DNA from: Peribacillus sp. ACCC06369
Lineage (GTDB): Bacteria > Bacillota > Bacilli > Bacillales > DSM-1321
Assembly (NCBI RefSeq): GCF_030348945.1
Contig: NZ_JAUCEN010000002.1
Span: 1,736,001-1,800,000 of the forward strand
Direction of reading: 5' to 3'
DNA: 64,000 nucleotides
Positions 9,130 through 17,997 of the stretch are shown piece by piece. The notes beneath the pieces were generated by a model, which worked only from the letters and a program-made list of their open reading frames with translations, was not told where the DNA came from and did not search any database. The position numbers and the translations under genes were made by a program. Position 1 is the stretch's first letter. The number at the start of each line of letters is the position of its first letter.

Positions 9130-10689
9130 ATGGAACCCATGACAATCATCTTCACTTTGCTTGGCCTAATCGTCGGTGCAGTTGTTGGTTATTTTATTCA
9201 CAAATCAAAATTTGAGAGTAAAATAGCAGGGGCAAAGGGCTCTGCGGAACACATCCTTGAGGATGCAAAACGTGAAGCGGAAGCACTTAAGAAAGAAGCC
9301 TTGTTGGAAGCAAAAGATGAAATTCATAAAGTTCGTTCCGATTCGGATCGGGAATCCCGTGAAAGAAGGAACGAATTACAAAAACAAGAAAATCGGTTAT
9401 TGCAAAGAGAAGAGAATCTGGACCGCAAGGATGAAACGTTAGACAAACGTGAAAGCCTTTTGGAGAAAAAAGAAGATTCTCTAAACCAAAGACAACAGCA
9501 TATTGAAGAGATGGAAAGCAAAGTGGACGAGACGGTTCGTAAGCAGCAAACAGAGCTTGAACGTGTTTCCGGTTTAACTCGTGAAGAAGCTAAAGCAATC
9601 ATTATAGACCGAATGGAAAACGAGCTGGCTCACGATGTAGCGCTTATGATTAAAGAAAGTGATACCCGTGCCAAAGAAGAAGCTGATAAAAAAGCAAAAG
9701 AAGTTCTTTCTCTTGCCATTCAGCGTTGTGCGGCTGATCATGTTGCAGAAACCACCGTTTCTGTAGTAAATCTTCCAAACGATGAAATGAAAGGACGGAT
9801 TATCGGACGTGAAGGACGAAATATCCGGACGTTAGAAACGCTAACAGGTATTGACCTTATTATCGATGATACTCCTGAAGCTGTCATTTTATCTGGATTT
9901 GATCCAATTAGACGGGAAACGGCACGCTTGGCTCTTGAAAAACTTGTTCAGGACGGACGGATCCATCCGGCTCGAATTGAAGAAATGGTTGACAAAGCAA
10001 GACGTGAGGTAGATGAACATATTCGTGAAATTGGTGAACAAACAACTTTTGAAGTTGGAGTTCACGGTCTCCATCCAGATCTCATCAAAATACTAGGGCG
10101 TTTGAAGTTCCGTACAAGTTATGGGCAAAACGTACTTAAGCATTCAATTGAAGTGGCCCAGCTTTCAGGTTTACTGGCCGCTGAGCTTGGTGAGGATGAG
10201 GTTCTTGCCCGCCGTGCAGGTTTATTGCATGATATTGGGAAAGCGATTGATCATGAAGTGGAAGGCAGTCACGTTGAAATTGGCGTTGAATTAGCAACCA
10301 AATATAAAGAGCATCCAACGGTCATTAACAGCATCGCTTCACATCATGGCGATACGGAACCAACTTCCATCATTTCAGTTCTTGTGGCTGCCGCTGATGC
10401 ATTATCAGCTGCAAGACCAGGTGCTAGAAGTGAAACGCTTGAAAATTACATTAGAAGACTTGAAAAACTTGAGGAAATTTCCGAATCCTATGACGGAGTG
10501 GAAAAATCATTTGCGATTCAAGCCGGACGTGAAGTGCGGATTCTAGTGAAACCAGAACAAATCGATGATCTTTCGGCTCATCGACTCGCACGTGATATCC
10601 GAAAAAGGATTGAAGAAGAGCTCGATTATCCAGGTCATATAAAAGTTACGGTCATCCGTGAAACAAGAGCAGTCGAATACGCCAAATAA
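9130..10689 (+). CDS. rny: Ribonuclease Y
   Basis: RNase Y is the membrane-anchored endoribonuclease that starts mRNA decay and processes polycistronic and riboswitch RNAs. The order of parts is a membrane anchor (about residues 5-25), a long charged coiled coil (about 30-190), a KH RNA-binding domain ([10 protein letters not shown] near 220) and the HD domain with the metal motif HDIGK near 367. The ATG at 9130 follows GGGAGGTG and yields 519 residues, matching the family. The frame extends upstream to 9064, but those residues precede the ribosome site. RicA, encoded at 19.5 kb, belongs to the complex that modulates RNase Y in B. subtilis. Confidence 0.95.
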   Translation: MEPMTIIFTLLGLIVGAVVGYFIHKSKFESKIAGAKGSAEHILEDAKREAEALKKEALLEAKDEIHKVRSDSDRESRERRNELQKQENRLLQREENLDRKDETLDKRESLLEKKEDSLNQRQQHIEEMESKVDETVRKQQTELERVSGLTREEAKAIIIDRMENELAHDVALMIKESDTRAKEEADKKAKEVLSLAIQRCAADHVAETTVSVVNLPNDEMKGRIIGREGRNIRTLETLTGIDLIIDDTPEAVILSGFDPIRRETARLALEKLVQDGRIHPARIEEMVDKARREVDEHIREIGEQTTFEVGVHGLHPDLIKILGRLKFRTSYGQNVLKHSIEVAQLSGLLAAELGEDEVLARRAGLLHDIGKAIDHEVEGSHVEIGVELATKYKEHPTVINSIASHHGDTEPTSIISVLVAAADALSAARPGARSETLENYIRRLEKLEEISESYDGVEKSFAIQAGREVRILVKPEQIDDLSAHRLARDIRKRIEEELDYPGHIKVTVIRETRAVEYAK

Positions 10690-10703
10690 ATTGTTAATGA
10701 AAG

Positions 10704-10738
10704 ACGAAGTGGTGCAAACCACTTCGTTTTTTCTTTTT
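10704..10738 (+). terminator. Rho-independent terminator after rny
   Basis: A 10-bp stem (10704-10713 with 10718-10727), GCAA loop, followed by a run of T. Confidence 0.9.
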
Positions 10739-10842
10739 CAGATATTAATCGTTAAGCGTAATTCCTATAATTACCCCAAATTATGTTACAATACATACTT
10801 GAATAATTCATATAATTAGGTGAATCTAGAAAGGGTTTTACA

Positions 10843-11640
10843 ATGAAATTGTTATTTATTGGAGATGTAGTGGGGTCTCCTGGACGTGACATGATCCAAG
10901 AATACCTTCCTAAGTTAAAAGAAAAGTATCGTCCGCATATCACGGTAATCAATGGGGAAAATGCTGCAAGTGGCCGGGGAATTACAGAAAAGATTTACCG
11001 CAGTTTTTTAGAGTGGGGAGCGCAGGCGGTGACCATGGGAAACCATACATGGGATAATCGCGACATTTTTAATTTTATTGATGATGCGAAATATCTCGTC
11101 CGTCCAGCGAATTTTCCAGATGGAGCACCAGGAGAAGGAATGAAATTTTTAAAATTGAATCAGCAGGAAATAGCGGTCATCAATTTGCAAGCTAGAACAT
11201 TCATGCCGGATTTGGACTGTCCGTTCAAAAAGGCGGTAGAACTAGTGGCGGAGGCTCAAAAAAGGACACCAATCATTTTTGTCGATTTTCATGGAGAAGC
11301 TACAAGTGAAAAGCAAGCTATGGGGTGGTTCCTGGATGGTAAGGTTACAGCCGTTGTTGGTACACACACACACGTCCAGACAGCCGATAACCGTATTTTA
11401 CCTGCGGGCACCGCTTACATATCAGATGTAGGCATGACAGGACCGTATGATGGCATCCTTGGTATGGACAGAGGGGCAGTCATTCATCGGTTCTTAACTA
11501 GCCTCCCTGTCCGTTTCGAAGTGCCTAAAGAGGGGCGGACCCTATTAAGTGGAGTTCTCCTTGAAATTGATGATAAAACTGGCAGTGCTAAAAAAATAGA
11601 AAGAATTTTGATTAACGAAGATCACCCCTTTTATAATTGA
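10843..11640 (+). CDS. ymdB: YmdB metallophosphoesterase / 2',3'-cyclic phosphodiesterase
   Basis: A 265-residue calcineurin-like phosphoesterase known in B. subtilis to control the choice between motility and biofilm and to hydrolyse 2',3'-cyclic nucleotides. Metal ligands are visible: D8 (IGDVVG), E39 (NGEN), N67 and H68 (GNHTWD), and the late His residues in DFHGEA and GTHTHVQT. It follows rny as in B. subtilis, but the rny terminator lies between them, so it probably uses its own A+T-rich upstream region (TATAAT at 10811-10816 is a candidate -10). Confidence 0.93.
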   Translation: MKLLFIGDVVGSPGRDMIQEYLPKLKEKYRPHITVINGENAASGRGITEKIYRSFLEWGAQAVTMGNHTWDNRDIFNFIDDAKYLVRPANFPDGAPGEGMKFLKLNQQEIAVINLQARTFMPDLDCPFKKAVELVAEAQKRTPIIFVDFHGEATSEKQAMGWFLDGKVTAVVGTHTHVQTADNRILPAGTAYISDVGMTGPYDGILGMDRGAVIHRFLTSLPVRFEVPKEGRTLLSGVLLEIDDKTGSAKKIERILINEDHPFYN

Positions 11641-11644
11641 TTTG

Positions 11645-11679
11645 AATGGATGGCCAGTCAAACTGGCCATCCATTTTTT
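11645..11679 (+). terminator. Rho-independent terminator after ymdB
   Basis: A perfect 14-bp stem, 11645-11658 with 11662-11675, CAA loop, six T after. Confidence 0.9.
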
Positions 11680-11814
11680 CATTCTTTAATAAATGGTGGA
11701 CAATCCCGGTTTTCTTTGTCATACAAGTTTTACTTGATGAATATAGTAGCAGTGGAAAGTGTTATAACTATTGAGCCAAGTTAGAATCGGCAGGGAAAAC
11801 AAGGAGGACTAGGA

Positions 11815-12075
11815 ATGGAAATATTAAAAGTTTCAGCAAAATCTAATCCTAATTCTGTAGCAGGCGCACTAGCGGGAGTGCTCAGGGAAAGAGGGGCAGC
11901 CGAAATACAAGCAATCGGTGCAGGTGCGTTAAATCAAGCCGTCAAGGCAGTAGCAATCGCAAGAGGGTTTGTCGCACCTAGTGGAGTTGACTTGATTTGT
12001 ATTCCTGCCTTTACAGATATACTTATTGACGGCGAAGAGAGAACGGCAATAAAGCTAATCATTGAACCAAGATAA
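11815..12075 (+). CDS. spoVS: Stage V sporulation protein S
   Basis: An 86-residue Alba-like nucleic-acid-binding protein needed for the shift from septation to later sporulation stages. The sequence MEILKVSAKSNPNSVAGAL and its length match the nearly invariant family. The ATG is preceded by AAGGAGGACTAGGA. In B. subtilis the gene is read by sigma-H. I could not find a convincing sigma-H promoter in the 174-base upstream gap. Confidence 0.96.
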   Translation: MEILKVSAKSNPNSVAGALAGVLRERGAAEIQAIGAGALNQAVKAVAIARGFVAPSGVDLICIPAFTDILIDGEERTAIKLIIEPR

Positions 12076-12091
12076 TTTCATGAGTGGGTGT

Positions 12092-12124
12092 CCTGTTTGT
12101 CGAATGGCGAGCAGGCTCTTTTTT
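12092..12124 (+). terminator. Rho-independent terminator after spoVS
   Basis: A 10-bp stem with three G-U pairs (12092-12101 with 12106-12115), GAAT loop, then a T run. Confidence 0.7.
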
Positions 12125-12213
12125 GTCCTGAAATCCAAATGACGAAAAACCCGGGTCCCTTTATAATGGAGTATATGATCCTTTAAGGGACAGGGACAGG
12201 AAGGGGGATTACA

Positions 12214-13137
12214 TTGGCAATTTTTGATGCACATTGTGATGTGTTGATGAAGATGTTCATAGATCCGGATATTACTTTTTTGGATAGTGATAAATTACAT
12301 ATAACGAAGCGGGGATTATTGGATCAAGGAGGAAAAGTCCAATGTTTTGCAATATATATTCCTGAAAAAGTACACCCTGATATGAGATTTCAAGCGGCTT
12401 TGGCAATGGTGGATCTTTTTCATGAAAAGATTTTATCAGAGCCGGAAATGAAATTTATAAAAACCAAGGCAGATATCGATTCTCTAAAAGAAAAGGAAAT
12501 AGGTGCGGTGCTAACTTTGGAGGGGTGCGATTGCATTGGAAATGATTTGTTGAAACTTAAAACCTTAATTCATCTTGGAGTGTCCTCAGTAGGTCTAACT
12601 TGGAATTACGCCAACTTGGTAGCTGATGGTGCATTAGAATCAAGAGGCGGCGGATTGACAGGGTTTGGAGCGGAGGTGGTGGCGCTTTTGAATGAGAAGT
12701 CAATTTGGTGTGATTTATCCCATTTATCTGAAGCTGGATTTTGGGACACCCTAAAACTGGCAAAATTCCCAATTGCCTCACATTCGAATGCCTATCATCT
12801 TTGTTCGAATCCGCGAAATTTGAAAGACGGCCAGATAAAAGCCCTTTTACAAAAAAATGGAGTGATAGGGGTAACCTTTGTCCCTCAATTTCTATCAAAT
12901 GGTGATTCGGCTTCGATAAAGGATATCTTGAAACATATAGAGCATATATGCAATTTGGGCGGGGAAAGACAAATTGGATTAGGCTCTGACTTTGATGGAA
13001 TCGATCATATGGTAGAAGAATTAATGTCATATAAGGATTATCATAACCTTATCAATGAACTGAACAGGCTTTATTCAAGTGAGTTTGTAAAAGGCCTCCT
13101 TTTTGGTAATTTCACTCGTAATTTTCCGCTTAAATAG
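12214..13137 (+). CDS. M19-family membrane dipeptidase-like protein
   Basis: A 307-residue zinc dipeptidase of the renal dipeptidase (M19) family, which cleaves dipeptides, including D-amino-acid-containing ones. Metal-binding features are the DAHCD motif at residues 5-9, the bridging Glu in TLEGCD, the His of SHSNAYHLCSNPRN and the Asp of GSDFDGID. No signal peptide is seen, so the bacterial form is probably cytoplasmic. The start is TTG at 12214, behind AGGAAGGGGG. It sits alone between spoVS and korA, with no clear terminator after it. Confidence 0.82.
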   Translation: MAIFDAHCDVLMKMFIDPDITFLDSDKLHITKRGLLDQGGKVQCFAIYIPEKVHPDMRFQAALAMVDLFHEKILSEPEMKFIKTKADIDSLKEKEIGAVLTLEGCDCIGNDLLKLKTLIHLGVSSVGLTWNYANLVADGALESRGGGLTGFGAEVVALLNEKSIWCDLSHLSEAGFWDTLKLAKFPIASHSNAYHLCSNPRNLKDGQIKALLQKNGVIGVTFVPQFLSNGDSASIKDILKHIEHICNLGGERQIGLGSDFDGIDHMVEELMSYKDYHNLINELNRLYSSEFVKGLLFGNFTRNFPLK

Positions 13138-13247
13138 GAAATATTTTAAGTGATTTTTAATTCTTACTATATAGATATGAATAAATATTCTGAAAATATA
13201 AAAAATAAAAGCAAAAAGGTTGCAATTTAATGATTTAACCGATAGAA

Positions 13248-13262
13248 TTGAAAGCGTTTAGT
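13248..13262 (+). promoter_or_regulatory. Possible CcpA (cre) site upstream of korA
   Basis: TTGAAAGCGTTTAGT matches the cre consensus WTGNAARCGNWWWCW except for one C-to-G change. It lies about 105 bases before korA and overlaps a possible -35. If real, korAB would be repressed on preferred sugars. Confidence 0.4.
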
Positions 13263-13367
13263 ACACCTTTTCTATATTAGAACGATTAATTATACATAGT
13301 CGAATGTTCTGAAGAGAGGTGCGTTTTAAATGCATTTATATACGAACGTCCTAAAGGAGTGTAAGAC

Positions 13368-15125
13368 ATGATCAATCAACTTTCATGGAAAGTTGGCGGA
13401 CAACAAGGTGAAGGTATTGAAAGTACAGGAGAAATATTCTGTATTGCCCTCAATCGCTTAGGTTATTACTTGTATGGCTACCGTCATTTCTCATCCCGAA
13501 TCAAGGGTGGACACACGAATAACAAAATTCGTGTAAGTACTACGGAAACTCGTGCTATCTCTGATGATTTAGACATCTTAGTTGCTTTTGACCAAGAAAC
13601 AATTGACGTCAATTATAAAGAATTACATGAAGGTGGCATCATAATCGCAGATGCAAAATTCAAACCTGTCTGCCCAGAAGATACAAAGGCAGAATTATAT
13701 ATTGTTCCATTTACGGAAATAGCAGCGGAATTAGGAACATCATTAATGAAAAATATGGTCGCTATCGGTGCGACATGTGCTGTTCTGGGAATGGAAATTT
13801 CCGTATTCAACGATGTGGTTGATGAAATATTCGGCCGTAAAGGTGAAGAAATCGTTAAGAAGAATATGGATGCCATTACTGCTGGCTACAAAGCAATGGA
13901 AGTGATGCTTGGAGAAAAACTGGGCGCAATGGAGCTGGAAAAGGCAGACGGCCAAAAACGATTGTTCATGATCGGAAACGATGCTATCGCTTTAGGCGCA
14001 GTTGCAGGCGGTTGCCGCTTCATGGCAGCTTACCCGATTACTCCGGCCTCGGAAATTATGGAATACCTAATTAAAAAACTTCCTCAATTGGGTGGGACGG
14101 TCATACAGACTGAAGATGAAATCGCAGCAGCTACAATGGCGATTGGTGCAAACTATGGTGGTGTACGTGCCATCACAGCTTCAGCTGGACCTGGACTTTC
14201 ATTGAAAATGGAAGCGATTGGTCTAGCGGGCATTACCGAGACGCCAATTGTCATTGTCGATACTCAACGTGGCGGTCCATCTACAGGACTTCCTACAAAA
14301 CAGGAGCAATCCGATTTAATGGCCATGATTTATGGTACACATGGTGAAATTCCTAAAATCGTCATGGCTCCGAGTACAGTCGAGGAAGCTTTTTATGATA
14401 CGGCAGAAGCATTCAACCTTGCAGAGGAATATCAATGTCCAGTTATCATTTTATCCGACTTACAGCTATCACTAGGTAAACAGACGGTTCAGCCGCTTGA
14501 TTACGGAAAAGTGGAGATAAGACGCGGTAAATTGGTGGACTTTGAAATTGAAGAGGATGAAAACAAATCATACTTCAAGCGTTATGAAGTAACTGAAGAC
14601 GGGGTTTCCCCACGTGTAGTTCCTGGAATGAAAAATGGAATTCACCATGTTACAGGTGTTGAACATGATGAAACGGGCAGACCTTCTGAAACGGCTTTGA
14701 ATCGTAAAGTGCAAATGGATAAACGGATGCGTAAGCTTAATAATCTTACAAACACATTCCATACGCCAGTATACAAAAACACACCGCATGAAGAAGCGGA
14801 TTTATTAATTCTTGGTTTTAACTCAACACGCGGGACGATTGATGAAGCAATCGGCCGGTTAGAAACGGATGGAATGAAAGTGAATCATGCGCAAATCCGG
14901 TTGATACATCCTTTCCCAGCTGATGAAGTCCTATCATTGGTGCAAAGTGCCAAGAAAGTAGTAGTTATTGAAAATAATGCGACTGGACAATTGGCTAATA
15001 TTATCAAGATGAATGTCGGACATGTTAATAAAATTAAAAGCATCCTAAAATATGATGGCAACCCATTCCTCCCGCATGAAATTCACACACAATGCAAGGA
15101 GATGTTCGAATATGGCAACGTTTAA
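13368..15125 (+). CDS. korA: 2-oxoacid:ferredoxin oxidoreductase, alpha subunit (KorA)
   Basis: A 585-residue fusion of the gamma-type domain (about 1-180, GGQQGEGIESTG at the N terminus) and the pyrimidine-binding alpha domain (about 195-585, MAAYPITPASEIMEYL and SAGPGLSLKMEAIGLAG). With KorB it decarboxylates 2-oxoglutarate or a related 2-oxoacid to the acyl-CoA and passes electrons to ferredoxin. The last 14 bases overlap korB, so the subunits are translationally coupled. The substrate is inferred; the 2-oxoglutarate assignment is the usual one for this two-subunit form. Confidence 0.88.
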   Translation: MINQLSWKVGGQQGEGIESTGEIFCIALNRLGYYLYGYRHFSSRIKGGHTNNKIRVSTTETRAISDDLDILVAFDQETIDVNYKELHEGGIIIADAKFKPVCPEDTKAELYIVPFTEIAAELGTSLMKNMVAIGATCAVLGMEISVFNDVVDEIFGRKGEEIVKKNMDAITAGYKAMEVMLGEKLGAMELEKADGQKRLFMIGNDAIALGAVAGGCRFMAAYPITPASEIMEYLIKKLPQLGGTVIQTEDEIAAATMAIGANYGGVRAITASAGPGLSLKMEAIGLAGITETPIVIVDTQRGGPSTGLPTKQEQSDLMAMIYGTHGEIPKIVMAPSTVEEAFYDTAEAFNLAEEYQCPVIILSDLQLSLGKQTVQPLDYGKVEIRRGKLVDFEIEEDENKSYFKRYEVTEDGVSPRVVPGMKNGIHHVTGVEHDETGRPSETALNRKVQMDKRMRKLNNLTNTFHTPVYKNTPHEEADLLILGFNSTRGTIDEAIGRLETDGMKVNHAQIRLIHPFPADEVLSLVQSAKKVVVIENNATGQLANIIKMNVGHVNKIKSILKYDGNPFLPHEIHTQCKEMFEYGNV

Positions 15126-15978
15126 AGAGTTTCGTAATGATGTAAAACCTAACTGGTGTCCTGGCTGCGGTGATTTCTCCGTTCAGGCTGCCATGCAGCG
15201 TGCGGCAGCAAATGTAGGATTGGAGCCGGAGAATTTGGCTGTAGTTTCCGGTATCGGCTGTTCAGGGCGTATATCCGGTTACATCAAGTCATATGGTTTC
15301 CACGGAATCCATGGCCGTTCACTGCCAATTGCCCAGGGAGTGAAAATGGCCAACCGTGAATTGACCGTTATAGCTTCTGGCGGTGACGGAGATGGATTTG
15401 CAATCGGGATGGGACACACCATTCATGCGATCCGTCGTAATATCGACATTACTTATATTGTCATGGATAACCAAATTTATGGATTGACAAAAGGCCAGAC
15501 TTCTCCTAGGTCCGCTGCTGGATTTAAAACGAAATCCACTCCAGAAGGATCAATAGAACAGTCTGTTTCACCTATGGAATTAGCATTGTCAGCTGGCGCT
15601 ACGTTTGTAGCCCAAAGCTTTTCCACTGACTTAAAAGACCTGACGGCGATCATTGAAGCAGGGATAAACCATAAAGGATTCTCCTTTATCAATGTTTTCT
15701 CTCCATGCGTAACTTATAATAAGATCAATACGTATGATTGGTTTAAACAAAACTTAACTAAATTGAACACGATTGAAGGCTATGATTCATCGAATAAAGA
15801 ACAGGCGATGCAGACTTTGATGAAACATGACGGCCTTGTGACAGGGATTATTTATCAAGACTCTTCACGTCCTTCGTACCAGGAATTAGTGCCGGGTTAT
15901 GCTGAAGAAGCGTTAAATAAATCAGATCTTACACTGGATCAAGCACATTTTGATAAGCTTGTTGAAGAATTTATGTAA
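15112..15978 (+). CDS. korB: 2-oxoacid:ferredoxin oxidoreductase, beta subunit (KorB)
   Basis: A 288-residue thiamine-diphosphate-binding subunit. The iron-sulfur cysteines begin with WCPGCG (C16, C19), with further Cys in GIGCSGR and FSPCVTYN. The TPP/Mg motif runs from GGDGDGFAIG to VMDNQIYGLTKGQ. The ATG at 15112 follows AAGGAGATG and gives the typical start ATFKEFRNDVKPNWC. The longer frame from 15052 would lie inside korA and lacks family resemblance. A strong bidirectional terminator ends the pair. Confidence 0.92.
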   Translation: MATFKEFRNDVKPNWCPGCGDFSVQAAMQRAAANVGLEPENLAVVSGIGCSGRISGYIKSYGFHGIHGRSLPIAQGVKMANRELTVIASGGDGDGFAIGMGHTIHAIRRNIDITYIVMDNQIYGLTKGQTSPRSAAGFKTKSTPEGSIEQSVSPMELALSAGATFVAQSFSTDLKDLTAIIEAGINHKGFSFINVFSPCVTYNKINTYDWFKQNLTKLNTIEGYDSSNKEQAMQTLMKHDGLVTGIIYQDSSRPSYQELVPGYAEEALNKSDLTLDQAHFDKLVEEFM

Positions 15979-15982
15979 AACG

Positions 15983-16018
15983 AAAAGGTTCACCCCTAAG
16001 ATGGGGTGAACCTTTTTT
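15983..16018. terminator. Bidirectional terminator between korB and the RD-repeat gene
   Basis: A perfect 14-bp stem, 15983-15996 with 16003-16016, with T runs on both strands. It ends korB on the plus strand and the gene at 16072-16332 on the minus strand. Confidence 0.85.
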
Positions 16019-16071
16019 GTGATTAATTGGAAAGCTCAAGTAGAGAGAATCACTATACTCTCTGGATTAGC

Positions 16072-16332
16072 TTACCACCAACCGTTATTGCATCCAAAGC
16101 CGCCGAAGAAATTGCAACGATTCCTTCTGCAACAACAATGGTGATGGCGGTCCCGATCGCGGTCCCGATCGCGGTCCCGATCCCGATCGCGGTCTCTATC
16201 GCGGTCCCGGTCGTGGTCCCGATCACGGTCTCTATCGCGGTCGCGCCTATTACAGCCTCTCACAGCACGACAAAAATCGTCTGCGATTCTGTCGTTATTA
16301 TTATCATGATGGTGATTATTGTTACATGACAT
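16072..16332 (-). CDS. Small Arg-Asp dipeptide-repeat protein, possible spore coat component
   Basis: An 86-residue protein starting MSCNNNHHHDNNND, with AAGGAG 8 bases upstream. A longer frame to 16413 lacks that ribosome site. Residues of about 27-62 are almost pure (Arg-Asp)n with a few His. The ends are rich in Cys, His and Asn, and the C terminus is NFFGGFGCNNGWW. Such low-complexity, Cys/His-rich basic-acidic proteins are common in Bacillus spore coats, but I recognise no named family, so the coat role is inference. The plus-strand frame over the same bases is a shadow of the repeat. Confidence 0.6.
   Translation of the reverse strand: MSCNNNHHHDNNNDRIADDFCRAVRGCNRRDRDRDRDRDHDRDRDRDRDRDRDRDRDRDRDRHHHCCCRRNRCNFFGGFGCNNGWW
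16146..16240. repeat. Degenerate 12-bp tandem repeat encoding Arg-Asp
   Basis: The unit GCGGTCCCGATC and close variants recur about eight times on the plus strand. Read on the minus strand they encode Arg-Asp pairs. Copy number is likely to vary by slippage. Confidence 0.85.
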
Positions 16333-16563
16333 ATAAGTCACTCCTTCGTTTATTTTGGTTGTACAAGATATCTTATTCGAGAGCGGACAAGATGCTATAG
16401 AAACATGGCCCATTTAACGAAAATGTACGTATGCCCCAAGATCATCGTTATTTATGTGAAAAGGCTGGTACAAAAGCGATTATGGTATTTTTTTAATTAG
16501 TTTTTCATATCTTTACATATTAAGGTAGATGAATAGAACAGCCCTATTTCAGGGGGAGTGTAA

Positions 16564-17607
16564 ATGTTGAGAGGGAAAATGAAAGCAGTGGTCAAACATC
16601 ACCGAGGTTTTGGGGCACAATTACAAGTTGTGGATATTCCAGATATTCGTGATGACGAAGTCTTGATTCGAGTGAAATTGACCTCGATCTGTGGAACGGA
16701 TATTCATATTTTCACCTGGGATAAATGGTCGCAGGGAAGAGTGAATCCGCCATACGTATTTGGACACGAATTTGCTGGGGAAGTAATCGAGATAGGGGCA
16801 AGTGTGAGCAATGTTTCAGTTGGTGATTGTGTATCTGCCGAAACACATATAGTTTGCGGTACATGCAGGCAGTGCTTAACCGGACAATTCCATATTTGTA
16901 AAAAAACCAACATTATCGGTGTCGATAAACAAGGGTGCTTTGCAGAGTATATAGCTCTGCCCGCCAAAAATCTATGGAAAAATCCAAATGATATGCCACT
17001 CGATATCGCTACCATCCAAGAACCGATGGGAAATGCCGTCCATTCAGTGCTTGCTGGCGAGGTACTGGGTAAAACGGTGGCCATAATCGGCTGTGGTCCA
17101 ATTGGGCTTATGGCAGTTGCTGTAGCGAAGGCTGCAGGTGCTGATAAAGTAATCGCTCTTGATATTAATGATTATCGACTTCAGCTTGCCAAAAAGATGG
17201 GGGCTACAGACCTCATTCATTCAATTAAACAGAATCCACTGGAAATCACGAAAGGTCTGACAAATGGGGATGGAGTGGATGTGGTTTGCGAAATGAGCGG
17301 TAATCCGATAGCTATCGAACAAGGGTTTAAGATGGCGACAAACGGTGGAAGGATATCAATTCTAAGTCTGCCGTCTCAGCCCGTCACTCTTAATATAACG
17401 GATGATATTGTATTCAAGGGTCTTATTGTCCAAGGGATAACCGGAAGGAAAATGTTTTCAACCTGGCAACAGGTTTCCAGTCTGCTTGGAAGTGGCAAGG
17501 TTGATGTAAAACCAATGATTACACACCGTTTTCCGCTAAGCGATTTTGAGAAGGGATTTGAACTGATGATCAAAGGTCAGTGTGGTAAGGTGCTTCTGAT
17601 ACCTTAA
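16564..17607 (+). CDS. tdh: L-threonine 3-dehydrogenase
   Basis: A 347-residue zinc-dependent medium-chain dehydrogenase that oxidises threonine to 2-amino-3-oxobutyrate with NAD+. Catalytic zinc ligands C43, H68 and E69 (FGHE), structural zinc C98, C101, C104 and C112, and the Rossmann motif GCGPIGLMAVAVAKAAG are all visible. It starts MLRGKMKAVVK like the B. subtilis enzyme. Its normal partner kbl, which cleaves the product to glycine and acetyl-CoA, should follow but is reduced to a scrap here. Without Kbl the product would decarboxylate to aminoacetone or need a ligase elsewhere. Confidence 0.87.
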   Translation: MLRGKMKAVVKHHRGFGAQLQVVDIPDIRDDEVLIRVKLTSICGTDIHIFTWDKWSQGRVNPPYVFGHEFAGEVIEIGASVSNVSVGDCVSAETHIVCGTCRQCLTGQFHICKKTNIIGVDKQGCFAEYIALPAKNLWKNPNDMPLDIATIQEPMGNAVHSVLAGEVLGKTVAIIGCGPIGLMAVAVAKAAGADKVIALDINDYRLQLAKKMGATDLIHSIKQNPLEITKGLTNGDGVDVVCEMSGNPIAIEQGFKMATNGGRISILSLPSQPVTLNITDDIVFKGLIVQGITGRKMFSTWQQVSSLLGSGKVDVKPMITHRFPLSDFEKGFELMIKGQCGKVLLIP

Positions 17608-17626
17608 CCATCTGAAAAGGAGGAGA

Positions 17627-17706
17627 AATGAGAGGTTTTGAATCAACTGGAAATAGGATTATCTGGATTTGAAAAAGCTGATAAGGTGCCAGGGGTCATC
17701 CAATAA
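17627..17706 (+). pseudogene. Possible remnant of kbl (2-amino-3-ketobutyrate CoA ligase)
   Basis: A very strong ribosome site (AAGGAGGAG) precedes an ATG at 17627 that opens only 14 codons, beginning MRGFE. In the next frame the bases to the stop at 17704-17706 read LSGFEKADKVPGVIQ, which resembles the final helix of Kbl proteins (ending like FEKVGKELGVI). Position right after tdh and a terminator downstream both suit a large internal deletion of kbl. The protein match is short, so this is tentative. Confidence 0.35.
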
Positions 17707-17713
17707 ATGAATA

Positions 17714-17765
17714 AGAAGAGGCTAATTTCGTCATAGTGAATATACGAATAAAGCCTCTTCTTTCA
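17714..17765 (+). terminator. Probable terminator after tdh region
   Basis: A 10-bp stem, 17714-17723 with 17752-17761, with a smaller inner pairing (TTCGT with ACGAA) and a T-rich end. Confidence 0.6.
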
Positions 17766-17827
17766 TGTTCTTATTTTCCGCATTTGTGAAAAGTTTCTTA
17801 CAATTGAAGAAGGCACGACAGAATGAT

Positions 17828-17855
17828 TGTTTCTTGCTGTTAAAAGCTTTATACT
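17828..17855 (+). promoter_or_regulatory. Candidate promoter of miaB
   Basis: TTGTTT (17828-17833) and TATACT (17850-17855) are spaced 16 bases, about 140 bases before miaB. The -35 is only partly consensus. The rest of the 390-base gap after tdh holds the kbl scrap and the terminator. Confidence 0.4.
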
Positions 17856-17997
17856 ATGTTAATGTGGATATATCACACTTAAAAGCTAATATTTACTGGT
17901 AATTCTTAATAAGGAATCCGTATAAAAACCATTAGAAGATAGGTCTTGAAATAGTTGGGGAAAGAAATAAACTAACTATTTTGAAAGGAGATTAACT

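Noticed and set aside
11700..11814. Sigma-H promoter of spoVS
   Set aside because: No AGGANNT...GAAT pattern with proper spacing. Apparent matches coincide with the ribosome site.
16146..16240. Tandem 12-bp units as a possible CRISPR array
   Set aside because: Units are contiguous without spacers and are in frame within a coding region.
16027..16329. Plus-strand frame of Val/Ala/Ile/Pro repeats over the RD-repeat gene
   Set aside because: It is the mirror of the 12-bp repeat. The minus-strand frame has the ribosome site and a protein-like composition with Cys/His ends.
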